64,000 nt of DNA. Source: Channallabes apus (Eukaryota; Chordata; Actinopteri; Siluriformes; Clariidae). Within the stretch, counting starts at the first letter, position 1. Each line of letters starts with the position of its first letter. Under the pieces are notes generated by a model, which was given only the letters and a program-made list of their open reading frames with translations, ran no database searches and was not told the DNA's origin. Location of the stretch: positions 4,460,401 to 4,524,400 of the forward strand of contig CM060125.1 of the NCBI GenBank assembly GCA_030522415.1. Direction: 5' to 3'. Shown here piece after piece: positions 11,823 to 24,223 of this stretch. A program made the translations under genes and the position numbers.

Positions 11823-12606
11823 TTTTATTTAGAGGTTGGATTGCGAGTAACTTGGATTGCGAGTAACTTGGATTGCGAGTAACTTGGATTGCGAGTAACT
11901 TGATCTGCCAGTATTTTTCTGTCAAATTTAAAAAAAATACTTTTTAACTTGTTAAACGCCTGAAGTCGTTATATGAACTTGATATACGAGTACTATAGTA
12001 GTCATGTGCTTTGTCCGCCGAGCGTCACATGATCACCACTGCGCAAATGGTTCTTCTATCTCTTGCGCAGAAGGATTGTGGGTAATTGTTTCAGTCTCAG
12101 TGCTTGAACGTCACTCGTATAGTCAGCATCCGTGTATGCCTGTACTGTTTACTATAACATTTTGACCACGTGTGTGCGTAAAGCATTTAAAAAAAATTTG
12201 TGTCCAAGTTTGTGTGTGTGTGTGTTTGTGTGCACACATATGTGTGTGCGGAAGGCATTAGTGTAGTGACTGTTCTTGAGTAACTGTGAAAGGCTGTAGC
12301 AGTGCGGGAGATGAATCTGTTTAGAGGAGAGATTCCGTTAGTGTTTGTGTGTGTGCACGAGTGTGTGAATGTCATCCTACACAGTAGCCGCCCTGCTCCT
12401 GCTTCTGCTCTTGTCTAACTCCAGTCACGACTCTTTTCAAAGGTAAATTTGTTTTATTTTTACTTTATATTTCGTAGTAATTCTTTTTATATGAATATTT
12501 TAGGCTGTAGAACGAATCATCAGAGTTTCCATTATTTCCTATGGTGTATTTTGATATACAAGCACTCTTCCAGAACGAATTATGCTCGCAATCCAGTGTT
12601 TAACTG
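11823..12606 (+). mobile_element. Dispersed element with ggattgcgag termini
   Basis: Starts with a tandem array of ttggattgcgagtaac (four units, 11833-11899) and ends with ctcgcaatccag, the inverse of the start. A partial copy of its right part occurs at 63414-63613 (shared aatttgttttatttttactt, tatgctcg-aatccag). It therefore behaves as an interspersed repeat with short terminal inverted repeats. Confidence 0.55.
12369..12442 (+). other. Signal-peptide-like short ORF inside the ggattgcgag element
   Basis: ATG opens 24 codons plus two bases: MSSYTVAALLLLLLLSNSSH then DSFQ, a short polar N-terminus and a seven-Leu core typical of secretory signal peptides. It ends at a plausible donor (caaag followed by gtaaat). 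No downstream exon was found. It may be a captured first exon, or chance in a C/T-rich stretch. Confidence 0.3.
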
Positions 12607-13163
12607 TTTTTAATTGTGTTTCTCTGGTAGCCAACATGCTTCAGTAGGTAAGCTGCCTAACTCTAAGATTTACTGTAGGTGCTGTCAGATCAGAGAGGTT
12701 GAGATGGATGCAGATGCAGATTTAGTATTTTTTAATAAAAGCATTGCAAGCAGACAAAATGTGGGGCAGCCACAGAAACCGAAGCAGGCAAAAAGGTCAG
12801 TTGATAAACTAACAGGGTGTCAAAAGCACACAGTTTAAAGCACTCAAGAACCAAAAGACAAAGCACAGTCAATACCAAGGGATCTGATCAAATCACAAAA
12901 TAGACTTGATGTTCAGTTTGCACTTTTGCAGTTTAGAATGCATTATTAGAACTTAGGTGAGTGAGCATGACTGTGAGCATGACTGTGTAATGCAGTGTTA
13001 CAAATTGTAGTTGTAGGGCCCTGTTCGTAGGCTGCAATTTTTTTGTGTGGAAAGTGGGAATTAAAGTGGTGACATGACAGGCTTCCCCCACCACTGTTGA
13101 GCTTGCTCAGGGAGTTAAAAATCCCAGCTTTTGGCAAAGCAGGGGGTCAAGAAGGCATTGGAT

Positions 13164-14951
13164 TCAAGTTCTCCTCTTGGTCAGGTGGTGCAGCAGTAGA
13201 CTAGGCGGTGGCATGATGCGTAATGCTGTAGAAAATCTGTCAATATTTACCATGATGGTAGTGTTATCCTGTGACCCAGGAAGGTCCGTGATGAAATAAC
13301 AAAGTCCAACTAGGGGCGCTGTGGTGTGGGCAGAGACATAAAGTTTTTTTTTAGAGCAAGTTTTCAACACAGACTTGAAAAAATGCTAAGCTATAACATC
13401 CTGATTACTATTTTCCCACTGATAAAGTACAATACTCAGATGCCTTTCAGAAGCAGGATTGGTAGGCTGAAGTCGGGGTATGCCAGAAGTTTTGTGAGCA
13501 TATCAGTGAGTTACTACAGTATTCTCTAGTGCTTACTGTCTTTCAGGTTTTTTAATTAAAGCCTATAAAGCGGTTTTGCTATGCATAAGAGGTCCTGGAT
13601 GTAGCTACGGTAGTAACTGAGAATATCATCCACCTCATCCACCAACAGTCTGAACCGGAAGGCGTTTAACCGTATGTGAATGCACAGGCTGTAAGTTCCT
13701 TAGGTCAGTGTGTACAACTTTTGCAGATACAAGGCAACTCCTATACTGTACCTAACCTGCCTTCTGGAACAGTTTACATTTCTCTGATCTTAACATCAAA
13801 CCATGTTTTTTGAGTGCCCAAGACCCTGTGAATGGCCTCAATGTACTTCTTAAAGATTTTGAATAATTAGGGATGTAATTTAAACAGAAAATACAATATT
13901 CATCTTTGGGTGAGTTCAACAGGGTGGTGGTAGCATTCGGGTGGTTCTTACTCACTAATATAATCTCCTGCGTGTTACAAATGCCATGAGATGTCTCCAG
14001 CATTCCATCATGAACCCTTGATCATGAAATACTTTCTCTTCACCAAGGATTCTAAACAAGAGTATCCCTCAGAGTGTCAGTCACTTTCTGTATTTGACGT
14101 TGTGGATGTCAGTCAAGGATTGCTTTTTATTATTAGTAACCAGAAATCATAGGCATAATGAGACATTCTTTTTTGGTGGAAACAGTCAGCCAGGGCTCCT
14201 TAAGGAGACTTTGACTTCCATCCGTTTGCCAGAAGCTCTTGGATGTTCTCTTCCTCTATTGACAATGTTTTCAGAATAGAATAATAGGCTTTCTGGACAG
14301 GTATGCTGACTTTGAGCTTAACCCACATCTGTAGGCTTGGAATATGGTCTAAGAAAATCAAGCCTCCTCACAGCATTTTATTGACATTTAATCTCCTGCT
14401 GCTCCTTATTAAGTTGAGTTGCATCACCAGGTGGCTGCCACCAGCATGCCATTTGATTCAGCTTGAGAAGTGGTGACTCATGCAATGTTTATTAGTTAAG
14501 TCAGGTTCCGATATTTACCAGTTGAGGATTTCCTAGGCAGGGTGATGTCATGTTTTGTTTGATTTTCTATAGGCACAGTTACTCATTTTATAATTTGAGT
14601 AAACCCCCACCTATTACAAGGTTCAAGCAGCACTAAACATTCAGATTGATCAAGCTGAAGTGGCATTTTCCAACCAGGTTACTGTTCCCCACTGTCGAGG
14701 TCTACCAGTCTTTTACACAGTACAAAATGGACAATAGTCAGTGCCGTATCATTGGGGATACATAGGGTACCACTCAAAACTTGGACTAAAGTGGGAGCTA
14801 ACCTATGTGGTTTTCCCTGAAACACCACATCCGTCACAGGAAAGCAGATCAGTAGCATTTCCAAGAGTAATGAATAAGCAAAGGAGGGTAGATTAATTGA
14901 TTCAGACTCAGATATTCGTTCCATAGTAAGTTTACAGTCATAAGGACCCAA
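13164..14951 (-). mobile_element. Decayed Gypsy-type LTR retrotransposon pol remnant
   Basis: On the minus strand, in the correct pol order, I find: an RT beginning QELLANGW (about 14.23 kb); RT C-terminal KKHGLMLRSEKCKLFQK (13.75-13.8 kb); SYYRSYIQDLLCIAKPLY (about 13.6 kb, across frames); LAYPDFSLPI of the RNase H start (about 13.47 kb); and integrase-like FITDLPGSQDNTTIMVNIDR (13.28 kb). Many stops and frameshifts separate them and most of RNase H is deleted. No LTRs were recognised, so the ends are approximate. The 14.7-14.95 kb open frame may be the upstream protease region, but I could not confirm it. Confidence 0.6.
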
Positions 14952-15582
14952 CCATCAAAGGGAATAAGATATTAATTCATAGCACACACACCTCTAGTTC
15001 ATTCTGGTTCTCTGTGAGCCCTATGAGTTCAGAAAAAGTCTAGGACAAGGACCTCTCTATTACAGTAGGCTGGCTTGGGCCCCTGGGCCTACTCCAGCTT
15101 TATTTGTGTGACCGTTAAGGATACATTCGGTTAAATGGCTTCCCTGCTAATTACTTTGGGTTGGATTTTGGCATTTTCTTCTTAGTGCACCATGTATAGC
15201 TGTGTGTCCTGGGCATTGTGTTAAAGCCAATTCCTGAATCATTCACTCTCATCACTGGTGATTTTCATGACCTCTTTGAGGATTGTTTCATCTCTAAATG
15301 TGTTATATGAAAGAAAGTGTTTCAACTCCCTGCAAATGTTTCTGCTTTTGTTTTATACCTTATATAGGTTATACTTAGTTCCATATTCAAATTGTTTTGA
15401 TGAATACAGGATTCTTTGCTACAGCCAAATATCATAATTGCTAAGGGGACTATTGCTCTTTCTGGCTTGGGCACATTAGCGATTGAAATCATTCTGTGCT
15501 TCTTTTCCCTACCATATGTATGACTGCAGAAATCCCTTAAGCTTAATTACGGTCATATCTTTGATAAACATGATCTTGGAAT

Positions 15583-15940
15583 CATCCTCTATTCATCTTC
15601 TATACCGCTTTATCCTGTATTTAGGGTCGCGGGGACCTGGAGCCTATCCCAGGAGACTCTGGGCACGAGGCAGGGTACACACTGGACAGCGTGCCAATCC
15701 ATCGCAGAGCACACACACACTCATTCACACACTATGGTCAATTTGGGAACGCCAATTAGCCTAATCTGCATGTCTTAGGACTGTGGGAGGAAACCGGAGT
15801 ACCCGGAGGAAACCCACTAAGCACGGGGAGAACATGCAAACTCCATGCACACAGAGACGGGAATCGAGCCTGGCCGGGAACCGAACCTGGACCCTGGAGG
15901 TGCAAGGCGACAGTGCTAACCACTACACCACTGCGCCGCC
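15583..15940 (-). repeat. tRNA-derived SINE
   Basis: Imperfect target duplication tgatcttg-aat; a nearly complete copy with a short tail. Confidence 0.88.
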
Positions 15941-17251
15941 TTGATCTTGAAATGTTCTGGTTTAATGATCATTAGCACACATCTCACTATCTCAGAAATA
16001 GTGAAATTGTTATTTAACCCTGTTTCTATACACATACCCGGGCTGTTATAACTTATGTAAGACGAGTGATCCCCAGTTTGGCCTGTTTAGGGGCACAGCT
16101 TGTGGAACCTTCTGGCTGTGCTCCAATGTGGTGAGGCACCGTGCTATGAAGCAGGCTTTGTAAGTGTAGGTTTTAGTGACGTAGGCATGTTTACAAGTTG
16201 AAGTTTTTTTTTTACTTAAATCTTCATTATTTGGCAAAACATTAGGATTAATATCATAATTAAAGGTAACTGTTTCTGTGGCTAGCTGGGTGTGTATTGT
16301 GGCATCCACTGCAACAATTACTACAGAAGAAAGTGACACATGTAGTTGTGACTTGCTGAGATAATTCAACCGGCGACAGGTACTTTGTGTTCATGTTAGG
16401 CTCGTGTACAGTAACACCACAATAGTACTGATGAAATATCTAGAACAACATTTTTTGAGCAAAACATTTTGCTCATAAAACTACAGTATATGCAGATAAG
16501 TTGCTTCCTGTACATGAAGGCATGGATGTACTCCAAGCTCTGCTCTGCACTTACTGTACCAGTCTCTTCCTCTCACTGCCAGCAATGGGGATGTCCTTCA
16601 TGCTCTTGTACAACATGATACTTGGTATCAGCCACATCTCCGCTGTCAAAGAGCCCACTTCTCATGGAGCACAGCGAGTTCTCACCTTCAGGCACCAGCA
16701 CCAGGCAATTCGCCTATGGCTCTCTGTCGTAGGATAAGCTTGTGGTCGGTCTAAAGACCTGATCCCGGACAAGTCTCCAAGAACCTGTAATAGGTCTGTG
16801 GTCAGATGTATAATAATGTATGTAAACTCCAATGAAATCATGCGACATTTTACAGTAGTCTGGTTTCTGTCTCTCACTTTATTGTCACAAACCAAAATTG
16901 ACCATGTACACCTCTTACTGCTACGTGTACAACTATACAAATACAATTTAAATATTTTACCAAATCCATTGGCTGGTGAGCTGTTGAGTTTGTTCAATGC
17001 TATGGGAAATTGGTGCATTTTCTTCAATGCTAATGGGAAATCCTTCTGAGCAAAATCAAAGATGATATTGGTCTGGTTTCCACGCTTTGGCCAGACTTTG
17101 CCAGGTGGATTTCAGCAGTATTCATGATTGTGATTGTAAGAATATTGATCAGCAGGTGAGAACTTGGCCACAGACTGTAACTTTGTAAGGTTTGTCGCCA
17201 TATCTTTGTGAACATGGCTCCCACTCCATTAGTCTGAAGTGTCTATCTCAC

Positions 17252-17600
17252 TCACTCACTCATTGTCTATACTGCTTTATCCTGTATTCAGGGTCGCAGG
17301 GGCCTGGAGCCTATCCCAGGAGGCTTAGGGCACGAGGTAGGGCAATCCATAACAAGGCACACACATACACTTGTGTACACACATACACACACTATGGGCA
17401 ATTTGGGAACACCAATTATCCTAACCTGCATATCTTGGGACTGTGGGAGGAAACCGGAATACCCGGAGGAAACCCACCAAGCACAGGGAGAACATGCAAA
17501 CTCCATGCACACAGAGACGGGAATTAAGCCTGGCTGGGAATCGAACCTGGACCCTGGAGGTGCAAGGCGATAGTGCTAACCACTACACCACTGTGCTGCC
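17252..17600 (-). repeat. tRNA-derived SINE with tcac-type tail
   Basis: Target duplication agtgtctatctca (17239-17251 and 17602-17614); the tail is (ctca)n rather than (attc)n. Confidence 0.9.
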
Positions 17601-18289
17601 ATAGTGTCTATCTCATCGACAAATAATTTAATTGGGTCATGATGCCTTTAGATAGGGGCCAAAGTCAAGGCAGTCTTCTAGAAAGCCTCAATGCCTGCTG
17701 GTTTCCATGAAAGATGTGAGGCTTTTTTTTTTTCAACAGGAAGGTTAAAAAACTAGCTTTGGTGCTAACCTTCGTACGAATCTGCTGTAAGAACAGACAA
17801 ACTCAAGAAATAATTGTTTAGGGTTGGAACAGGCCTTTCATTGACTTTGGAAACTTTCTTCTGGTCCATGAATACCTCCTGCAAACTGATAACGTTGTTG
17901 AGAACTGAGATAGTTATAATTCACATATCTCCAACTTGACATAGAGCTGGCTTACAAGCTGTGTCAATATGACACCAACTTAATGTGATTAACACAAGTG
18001 TTAAAGGAGGGGGAGTAGATCAAGATACTATTAATGTAGGCTATTATAAATTTTCCAAGCATGTCACGGAAAACAATATTAATGAGACACTGGAAAACAC
18101 AGGGGGTGCCAGAGAGCCAGAGGCTTGATTCCTCATCTAGAAGTGATTATAAGACGATAGTCCAGATGGCTGTAGCCAAGCAGAGCGCAATTCTTGTGAG
18201 CTAATTTAAAAACAGGGCTATTTTCCATTCTTTAGAGAACCCTCCATGATGAGCAAAGTTAAGGAAGTATTATACTGTAGTAGGAAGTG

Positions 18290-18700
18290 CTTGCCGAGCA
18301 CTATATCTTCCAAATACTTATCAATGCTTGAGATGCATTCCCTGGATGTGCTTTAGCAGATTGCAAGGAGGTGAGTACATGCATGGGATTATAGTCAAAC
18401 GTTTGCATTATTGCAATTTTGTAGCCATAACAGCTTCCACTCTTCTTGGAAGGCTGACCACAAGATTTTGGAGTGTTTCTGTTGCAGTTCTTTTCCATTC
18501 ATTCTGTAGAGCATTTATGAAGTCAGGAACTTACGTTGGACAGGAAGGCCTGGCTCACCATTCCAATTCATCTCAGAGGTGCTTGATGGGGTTGAAGTCA
18601 GGGTGCCAGTCAACTTCTACCACACCAAACTCATCACACCATGTCTTTATAGTCCTTGCTTTGTTCATGGGCCTTCCTCAAACGGTTAGCAGATTCACCA
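18290..18700 (-). mobile_element. Tc1/mariner-type transposase remnant (C-terminal part)
   Basis: The minus strand reads KARTIKTWCDEFGVVEVDW, then HPDFNPIKHL (degenerate SPDLNPIE), and later TLQNLVVSLPRRVEAVM. Several stops interrupt it. It belongs to a lineage distinct from the other Tc1 copies here. Confidence 0.7.
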
Positions 18701-19120
18701 TGATGGTAGTTGGAAGGGTGCCATTGTCCAAGATTGTCTTGGCATTAAGATTGCTCTTCACTGTGGATTAAAACACACAAATTTAATAATCAACAGGTTT
18801 GGCCAAATTTGTCCATAGTGTACTGTAAATACATGTTTAACTTTTTTTTTTCTTTTTTTAACGAAAGTTCCAAGGCTGATTGGTGTGCAAACAGTATCAA
18901 AAGAAGATTTACAGCACTCAACGATGAGAAGACAAACCATTGTCAATATCAGGATATCAGATCTCATGAAACAGGTTTGATAGGTTCAGGTAGTGAATAC
19001 TGAGTGTTTATTCACAGTGAGCACGAGCCTATTCATAAAGCCAGGGAGAATAAGAGAAAACAGCTGTGTGTGATTAATATGGATTTCTGTACGAGTGAGA
19101 ATGAATGATGAATGAATGAG

Positions 19121-19404
19121 GCTCGATTCCCGTCTCTGTGTGCATGGAGTTTGCATGTTCTCCCCGTGCTTGGTGGGTTTCCTCCGGGTACTCCGGTTTC
19201 CTCCCACATTCCAAAGACATGCAGGTTAGGCTAATTGGCGTTCCCAAATTGACCATAGTGTGTGAATGAGTGTGTGTGTGCTCTGCGATGGATTGGCATG
19301 CTGTCCAGGGTGTACCCTGCCTTGTGCCCTGAGTCTCCTGGGATAGGCTCCAGGCCCCCGCGACCCTAAATACAGGATAAAGCGGTATAGAAGATGAATG
19401 AATG
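19121..19404 (+). repeat. tRNA-derived SINE, 5' truncated
   Basis: Begins at the second B-box-like segment (ggctcgattcccgtc); flanked by gagaatgaatga. Confidence 0.85.
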
Positions 19405-19507
19405 AGAATGAATGAATAATTATTAAATATATCTTATTATGAAGATAAAAAAGTTATGGTGATAGGGTAATTAAAGCGACTGTTCAAAATCTAACACTCA
19501 TCGCTCT

Positions 19508-19629
19508 CACTCATCTTCTATACCGCTTTATCCTGTGTTCAGGGTCGCTGGAACCTTGAGCCTATCCCAGGAGGCTTAGGGCACGAGGAACTTTCTGGTA
19601 CACCCTGGACAGGGTGCCATTCCATCGCA

Positions 19630-19702
<73 letters not shown>
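19508..19702 (-). repeat. tRNA-derived SINE 3' half ending in a (CA)n expansion
   Basis: The SINE sequence runs to ccatcgcaggaca and then turns into (CA)35 (about 19633-19702), an expansion of the family's own (tg)n segment. Confidence 0.85.
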
Positions 19703-19705
<3 letters not shown>

Positions 19706-20085
19706 CCTATTTATGCATAAATGCTGAATAGTTTTCAACAAACAAAGGCTGAATAGTTTTCAACTGTACTTTGGTTGTGCGCGCTGCAGCTGGACGAGAT
19801 CCGTGTATGGCATCGTTTTACACCTCGTCATGCAGAGCAGACTGCAGACTTTGTGGGATTTCCCTCTCGCTCAGGTTTTCTGAGCACAGATGCTTCAAGA
19901 GAGAAAGCGAGAGCTTTTCCTTCTCTATCATTTTCTTTTTTTAGCCCTGCACACAGCGAGTGAGTGTGTGAGAGACATTAATCGGACTAATTAGGCACCC
20001 TAGTTAGCTGTGGTGGCTTTTGGCACAGGAGGAGAAGGGCCATGACTTCACCACCTCCTGAGAAAGCTCGGTTTGTTTTATCACC

Positions 20086-20145
20086 TCTCTCTCTCTCTCT
20101 CTCTCTCCTTCTCTCTTTCTCTTTTTATCTCTCACACACAAACAT

Positions 20146-20186
<41 letters not shown>

Positions 20187-20290
20187 GGGAGGTGGGAGGT
20201 GGGAGGAGGATGCAGGGGCAGCCATAATGCATGGTGGGGGGAGCTCTGCAGAGAGAGCAGGAGAGAGAGAGAGAGAGAGCGAGAGAGAGA
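20086..20290. repeat. (CT)n, (CA)n and (GA)n cluster
   Basis: Three simple tracts within 200 bp: (CT)n 20090-20107, (CA)n 20142-20184, (GA)n 20260-20290. Confidence 0.9.
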
Positions 20291-20412
20291 TACGCAGGCC
20301 CAGTACACACTGACATTAACACACCCAGAGGAAGCAGCAGAACGAACGAGAGGAGAGGAAAGGAATATCCTTATCTTTCAGACAAGATGCGGTGGAGAAT
20401 AAACTGACACAG
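20210..20412 (+). promoter_or_regulatory. Candidate alternative first exon / internal promoter region
   Basis: A non-SINE, purine-rich stretch of unusual composition for this intron ends in acacag followed by gtagac, a plausible donor. It holds only a 6-codon ORF (ATG at 20386), so it would be 5' UTR. It sits between exons A and B, where a short RIMBP isoform could start. Simple (CT)n, (CA)n and (GA)n repeats surround it. Inference only; no TATA box is seen. Confidence 0.2.
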
Positions 20413-21412
20413 GTAGACATTTTTCCCCCTCATTTTTTTCCCACCTAGATTTTATTTTCTCTTTCTTTTTTTTTTTAAAGTCTCTGTTGCCCTTTTCAGC
20501 ATATGTTCCTGCAGCATGTGAGCAGCTCTGGATGAGAACAAAAATGCATGAAGTTGATCTACCCTTATGTATAATTTAATATATAGACATTTGGATAATT
20601 ATATGTCATTTCCACTTTAGTAAACACTCCACTATGGCTTGGGTTCTCTTGTATTTCGTGTTTTGGCTCACGCCCGATCGATCAGCTCAGAGGATCAATT
20701 CTTGGACCCTTGTAACCTGAAACGTTTCACAGCATCTGTTTGGTTGCCATGGTTACAGAGGAAACCTCCATGAAAGAGTCTCGTATTCTGTGTCCTTCGG
20801 TACTCTGTCAGCTCAACATTTTTAAAAAGGGATCATGCTATTGTTTTTTTTTTTTTTTTTTTGCAGCCTGTTCTATGAGAAAACTTTTTTTTTATATTTG
20901 GCTGCAAATTATATCAAACACTATGTCAACATGGCATGCAGTGTTTCTTGATGAGCCAGAAAACACTTTTTTAAAAAAGTTTTCTTTATTATAGTCTTTT
21001 ATAGTCACAGAGCGTTTGAATTAAAAATTCTGGATTTTGATTGGTTTAAAGGTGTTGATTGATTAGTGCTGCTGCATATCACAGGTTTATATCAGTACAC
21101 TTATTTTAATGCGCTATCAAAGGGACTTGTATTGCAGACACTCCACATAAATGGATTAAAAAAAAGATTCTCAAGTTTTTTTTACATGGTTAAGCTTTCT
21201 TCTATCATATAGATCATTACAGACCCTACACTGTGCCCCTCCCTGTGTCTGAGGCTTCCCAAGCTCACCCAAGGAAGACCTCATCCTAAGACTTTTTCCT
21301 CTCTGACACTTTGGTTAAAGAATGGATGTTTTGTTTGAAGACTGATCTTTTAACACAAAATAATGTATTTTGGAATTAATAGTTTTATTTTGTACAATAC
21401 TGTTTTTTAGAA

Positions 21413-21737
21413 GGGTGGCAGCACAGTGGTTTAGTGGTTAGTACTATCGCCTTGCACCTCCAGGATTCGATTCCCACCTCACGTGTACAGTATATGCCGG
21501 GAGTTTGCACTCCGTGCTGGGTGGTGTTCCTTTGGGTACTTTGGTTTCCTCCTACAGTTTAAAGACATGTAGATTAGGCTAATTGGTGTTCCCAAATAGC
21601 CTGTAGTGTAGGTGTGTGTGCCCTGCGATGGATGGGCACCCCGTCCAGGGTGTACGTCAATCCCCTGGGGTAGACGCCAGGCCCTCCGTGACCTTGCATT
21701 CTGTTTAAAGTGGTATACAGAATGAATGAGTGAGTAA
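21413..21737 (+). repeat. tRNA-derived SINE, older diverged copy
   Basis: The same architecture is recognisable (tggtttagtggttag, ggattcgattccc, ccctgcgatggatgggcacc) but with many substitutions. Confidence 0.8.
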
Positions 21738-21866
21738 GTCTGATTTAGAAGAGGATTAATCTAAGTCTAAAACTAGTGATCAACTTGATTATTGTATCAG
21801 GCTAATTAAGTGGCTTTAAACCTATATTAAGCTTTCATCTTAAAAACAAAATAAGTGTTTGATATC

Positions 21867-21899
<33 letters not shown>

Positions 21900-22274
21900 G
21901 GGGTGGTGGTGTAGTGGTTAGCACTGTCGCCTTGCACCTCCAGGCTCTGGGTTCGATTCCCCGGCCAGGCTCGATTCCCGTCTCTGTGTGCATGGAGTTT
22001 GCATGTTCTCCCCGTTCTTGGTGGGTTTCCTCCGGGTACTCCGGTTTCCTCCCACAGTCCAAAGATATGCTGGTTAGGCTAATTGGCGTTCCTAAATTGC
22101 CCGTAGTGTGTGATTGGGTCTGTGAGTGTGTGTATGTGTGTGTGCCCTGCGATGGATTGGCACCCTGTCCAGGGTGTACCCCGCCTAGTGCCCGAAGTCT
22201 CCTGGGATAGGCTCCAGGTCCCCCGCGACCCTGAACACAGGATTAAGCGGTATAGAAAATGAATGAATGAATGA
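21900..22274 (+). repeat. tRNA-derived SINE inserted in an (AAT)n microsatellite
   Basis: (ATA)n occurs on both sides (21867-21899 and 22275-22290), so the target was the microsatellite itself. Confidence 0.9.
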
Positions 22275-22582
22275 ATAATAATAATAATAATACTTTTTAA
22301 GAGGCTTACAACTTGATGATTTTTTATTTTTTTTTAGATGGACTACTACACTGATGTCTTTATTGTTAACAGGTTCATGCCTCTTGAGACAGCTATGGTT
22401 TTGGAGAAAAAGGAGCAGAGAGTAAAAGAGAAGATTTATAGACAGGAAGCAGATGGATAGAGAAGAGGTCATGCAGAGTCACACACTGTCATGAGAGTCA
22501 GAGATTAAAGGAATAGTTCAACATTTTCTATCATAAAATCTCAGCATTGTCTGTGTAATATGTGTGATCACTATACAGACTC

Positions 22583-22748
22583 CTAAATTGACCATAGTGT
22601 GTGAATGAGTGTGTGTGTGTGTGCCCTCTACGATGGATTGGCACGCTGTCCAGGGTGTACCCTGCCTCGTGCCCTGAGTCTCCTGGGATAGGCTCCAGGT
22701 CCCCGCGACCCTAAATACAGGATAAAGCGGTATAGAAGACGAATGACT
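22583..22748 (+). repeat. tRNA-derived SINE, 3' half
   Basis: Starts in the taaattgaccatagtgtg segment and ends gaagacgaatga. Confidence 0.82.
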
Positions 22749-23294
22749 ACAGAATGCTCTACAGACAGAAACGACCTGTTTACTTATAAACGGCGAGTTT
22801 TCTATTGCTAGATATTTATTTTCAAAGGTATTGTAATGTTTTTTTTTTTTTTTAGATGACTTAGTCCTTAACAAATTAGAATTTGAAGTTGTCTCAATTC
22901 CGATGGTTTATGGATAACACCAACACTTTAGGGAAGTGTAAAGTAAAAAAAAAAACAAACAGCTTTTTAAAATTTTTTCCAGTGACTGATTCTGAAGGTG
23001 TGCGGTAGGTTTCAGACGAGGTTGTTCGTAGGAGGCGCTGATGGTCACAGCGAGCTACAGGGTTGTCACCGGGAGGCATGTGTGATATCTGAGTGGAGGA
23101 TAAAACAATGTCACTCTGGTGGTGTAAAAATACTAAATCACCTGAAGTAATGGACAGGCACAAACTGAGAAAATACACCTCTGAAAAGTCAACTATTTTT
23201 CACTACAGCCAAAATCATTCCAGCAAACCATGCTTGCTGTTAAGAAACTGCGACTGTAAAGCAAGACACACTCACAGAGCAGGACATACAGTAC

Positions 23295-23345
23295 AGTACC
23301 GTGCAAAAGTCTTGAACCACCATCATATTTTGCTTTCAAGGAGCC
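23295..23345 (+). repeat. Tc1-like terminal fragment
   Basis: The sequence cagtaccgtgcaaaagtctt followed by gaaccacc resembles Tc1-type terminal repeats of fish. No transposase is seen next to it. Confidence 0.35.
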
Positions 23346-23853
23346 AGACATTCTTGTATGTGTAATGCAATCTTGAGGAATAGCTCTCTTTCCACACGGA
23401 CCTTTGTTGCTCTTAATTAGTGATCGGTCTCGTTCATTTCATTCACAAGTGCTTTGTATGTGGTTCAATTTTTAAGGTGAAAAATTCCTAAGGCAGTGCA
23501 TTAGTATGCTGTACATGGAGCTCTGTCTGTATTTGTATTTAATGTGGAAGTGGTCATGCTCTAAACCAAAACTTTTTTCAAAAAGAAAAAAAAAAGGTCA
23601 AAATTACTGTTCTTTAATTAAGTTATTTTCATTGACAAATTCTAACAACAAATATCCATTAGCAGAACTTTACTCGACTCCTGAGTCTCTTTGCCTTGGC
23701 TGCTTTAGGCAAGTTCATAATTAGTCTTAACCAGAATCTGTTTTTTGAAACAGAATTTTCCATATCTGTTTTTCATATCTGACAAAAACCACCTTATAGT
23801 TTTTATAGTCCATAAGCTGCTATTATTAAAAAATACATATTAATGTTAACTAT

Positions 23854-24223
23854 GGCGGTGGTGTAGTGGTTAGCACTGTCGCCTTGCACCTCCGGGGTCC
23901 AGGTTCGATTCCCCGGCCAGGCTCGATTCCCGTCTCTGTGTGCATGGAGTTTGCATGTTCTCCCCGTGCTTGGTGGGTTTCCTCCGGGTACTCCGGTTTC
24001 CTCCCACAATCCAAAGACATGTAGGTTAGGTTAATTGACATTCCAAATTGCCCGTAGTGTGTGAATGAGTGTGTGTATATGAGTATGTGTGTGTGTGCCC
24101 TGCGATGGATTGGCACGCTGTCCAGGGTGTACCCCGCCTTGTGCCCTAAGTTTCCTGGGATAGGCTCCAGGCCCCCACGACCCTGTATATAAGGATAAAG
24201 CGGTACAGAAAATGAATGAATGA
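23854..24223 (+). repeat. tRNA-derived SINE, full length
   Basis: Target duplication aatgttaactat (23842-23853 and 24224-24235). Confidence 0.92.

Noticed and set aside
11833..11899. CRISPR-like regular repeats
   Set aside because: Head-to-tail 16-bp tandem repeat without spacers in a eukaryotic genome; part of a mobile element.
13326..13529. Plus-strand ORF over the Gypsy region
   Set aside because: The minus strand here carries the integrase-like and RNase H-like matches; the plus ORF is a shadow.
16046..17049. ORFs of 78-121 codons
   Set aside because: No recognisable domain; antisense pairs in the same place suggest chance open frames.
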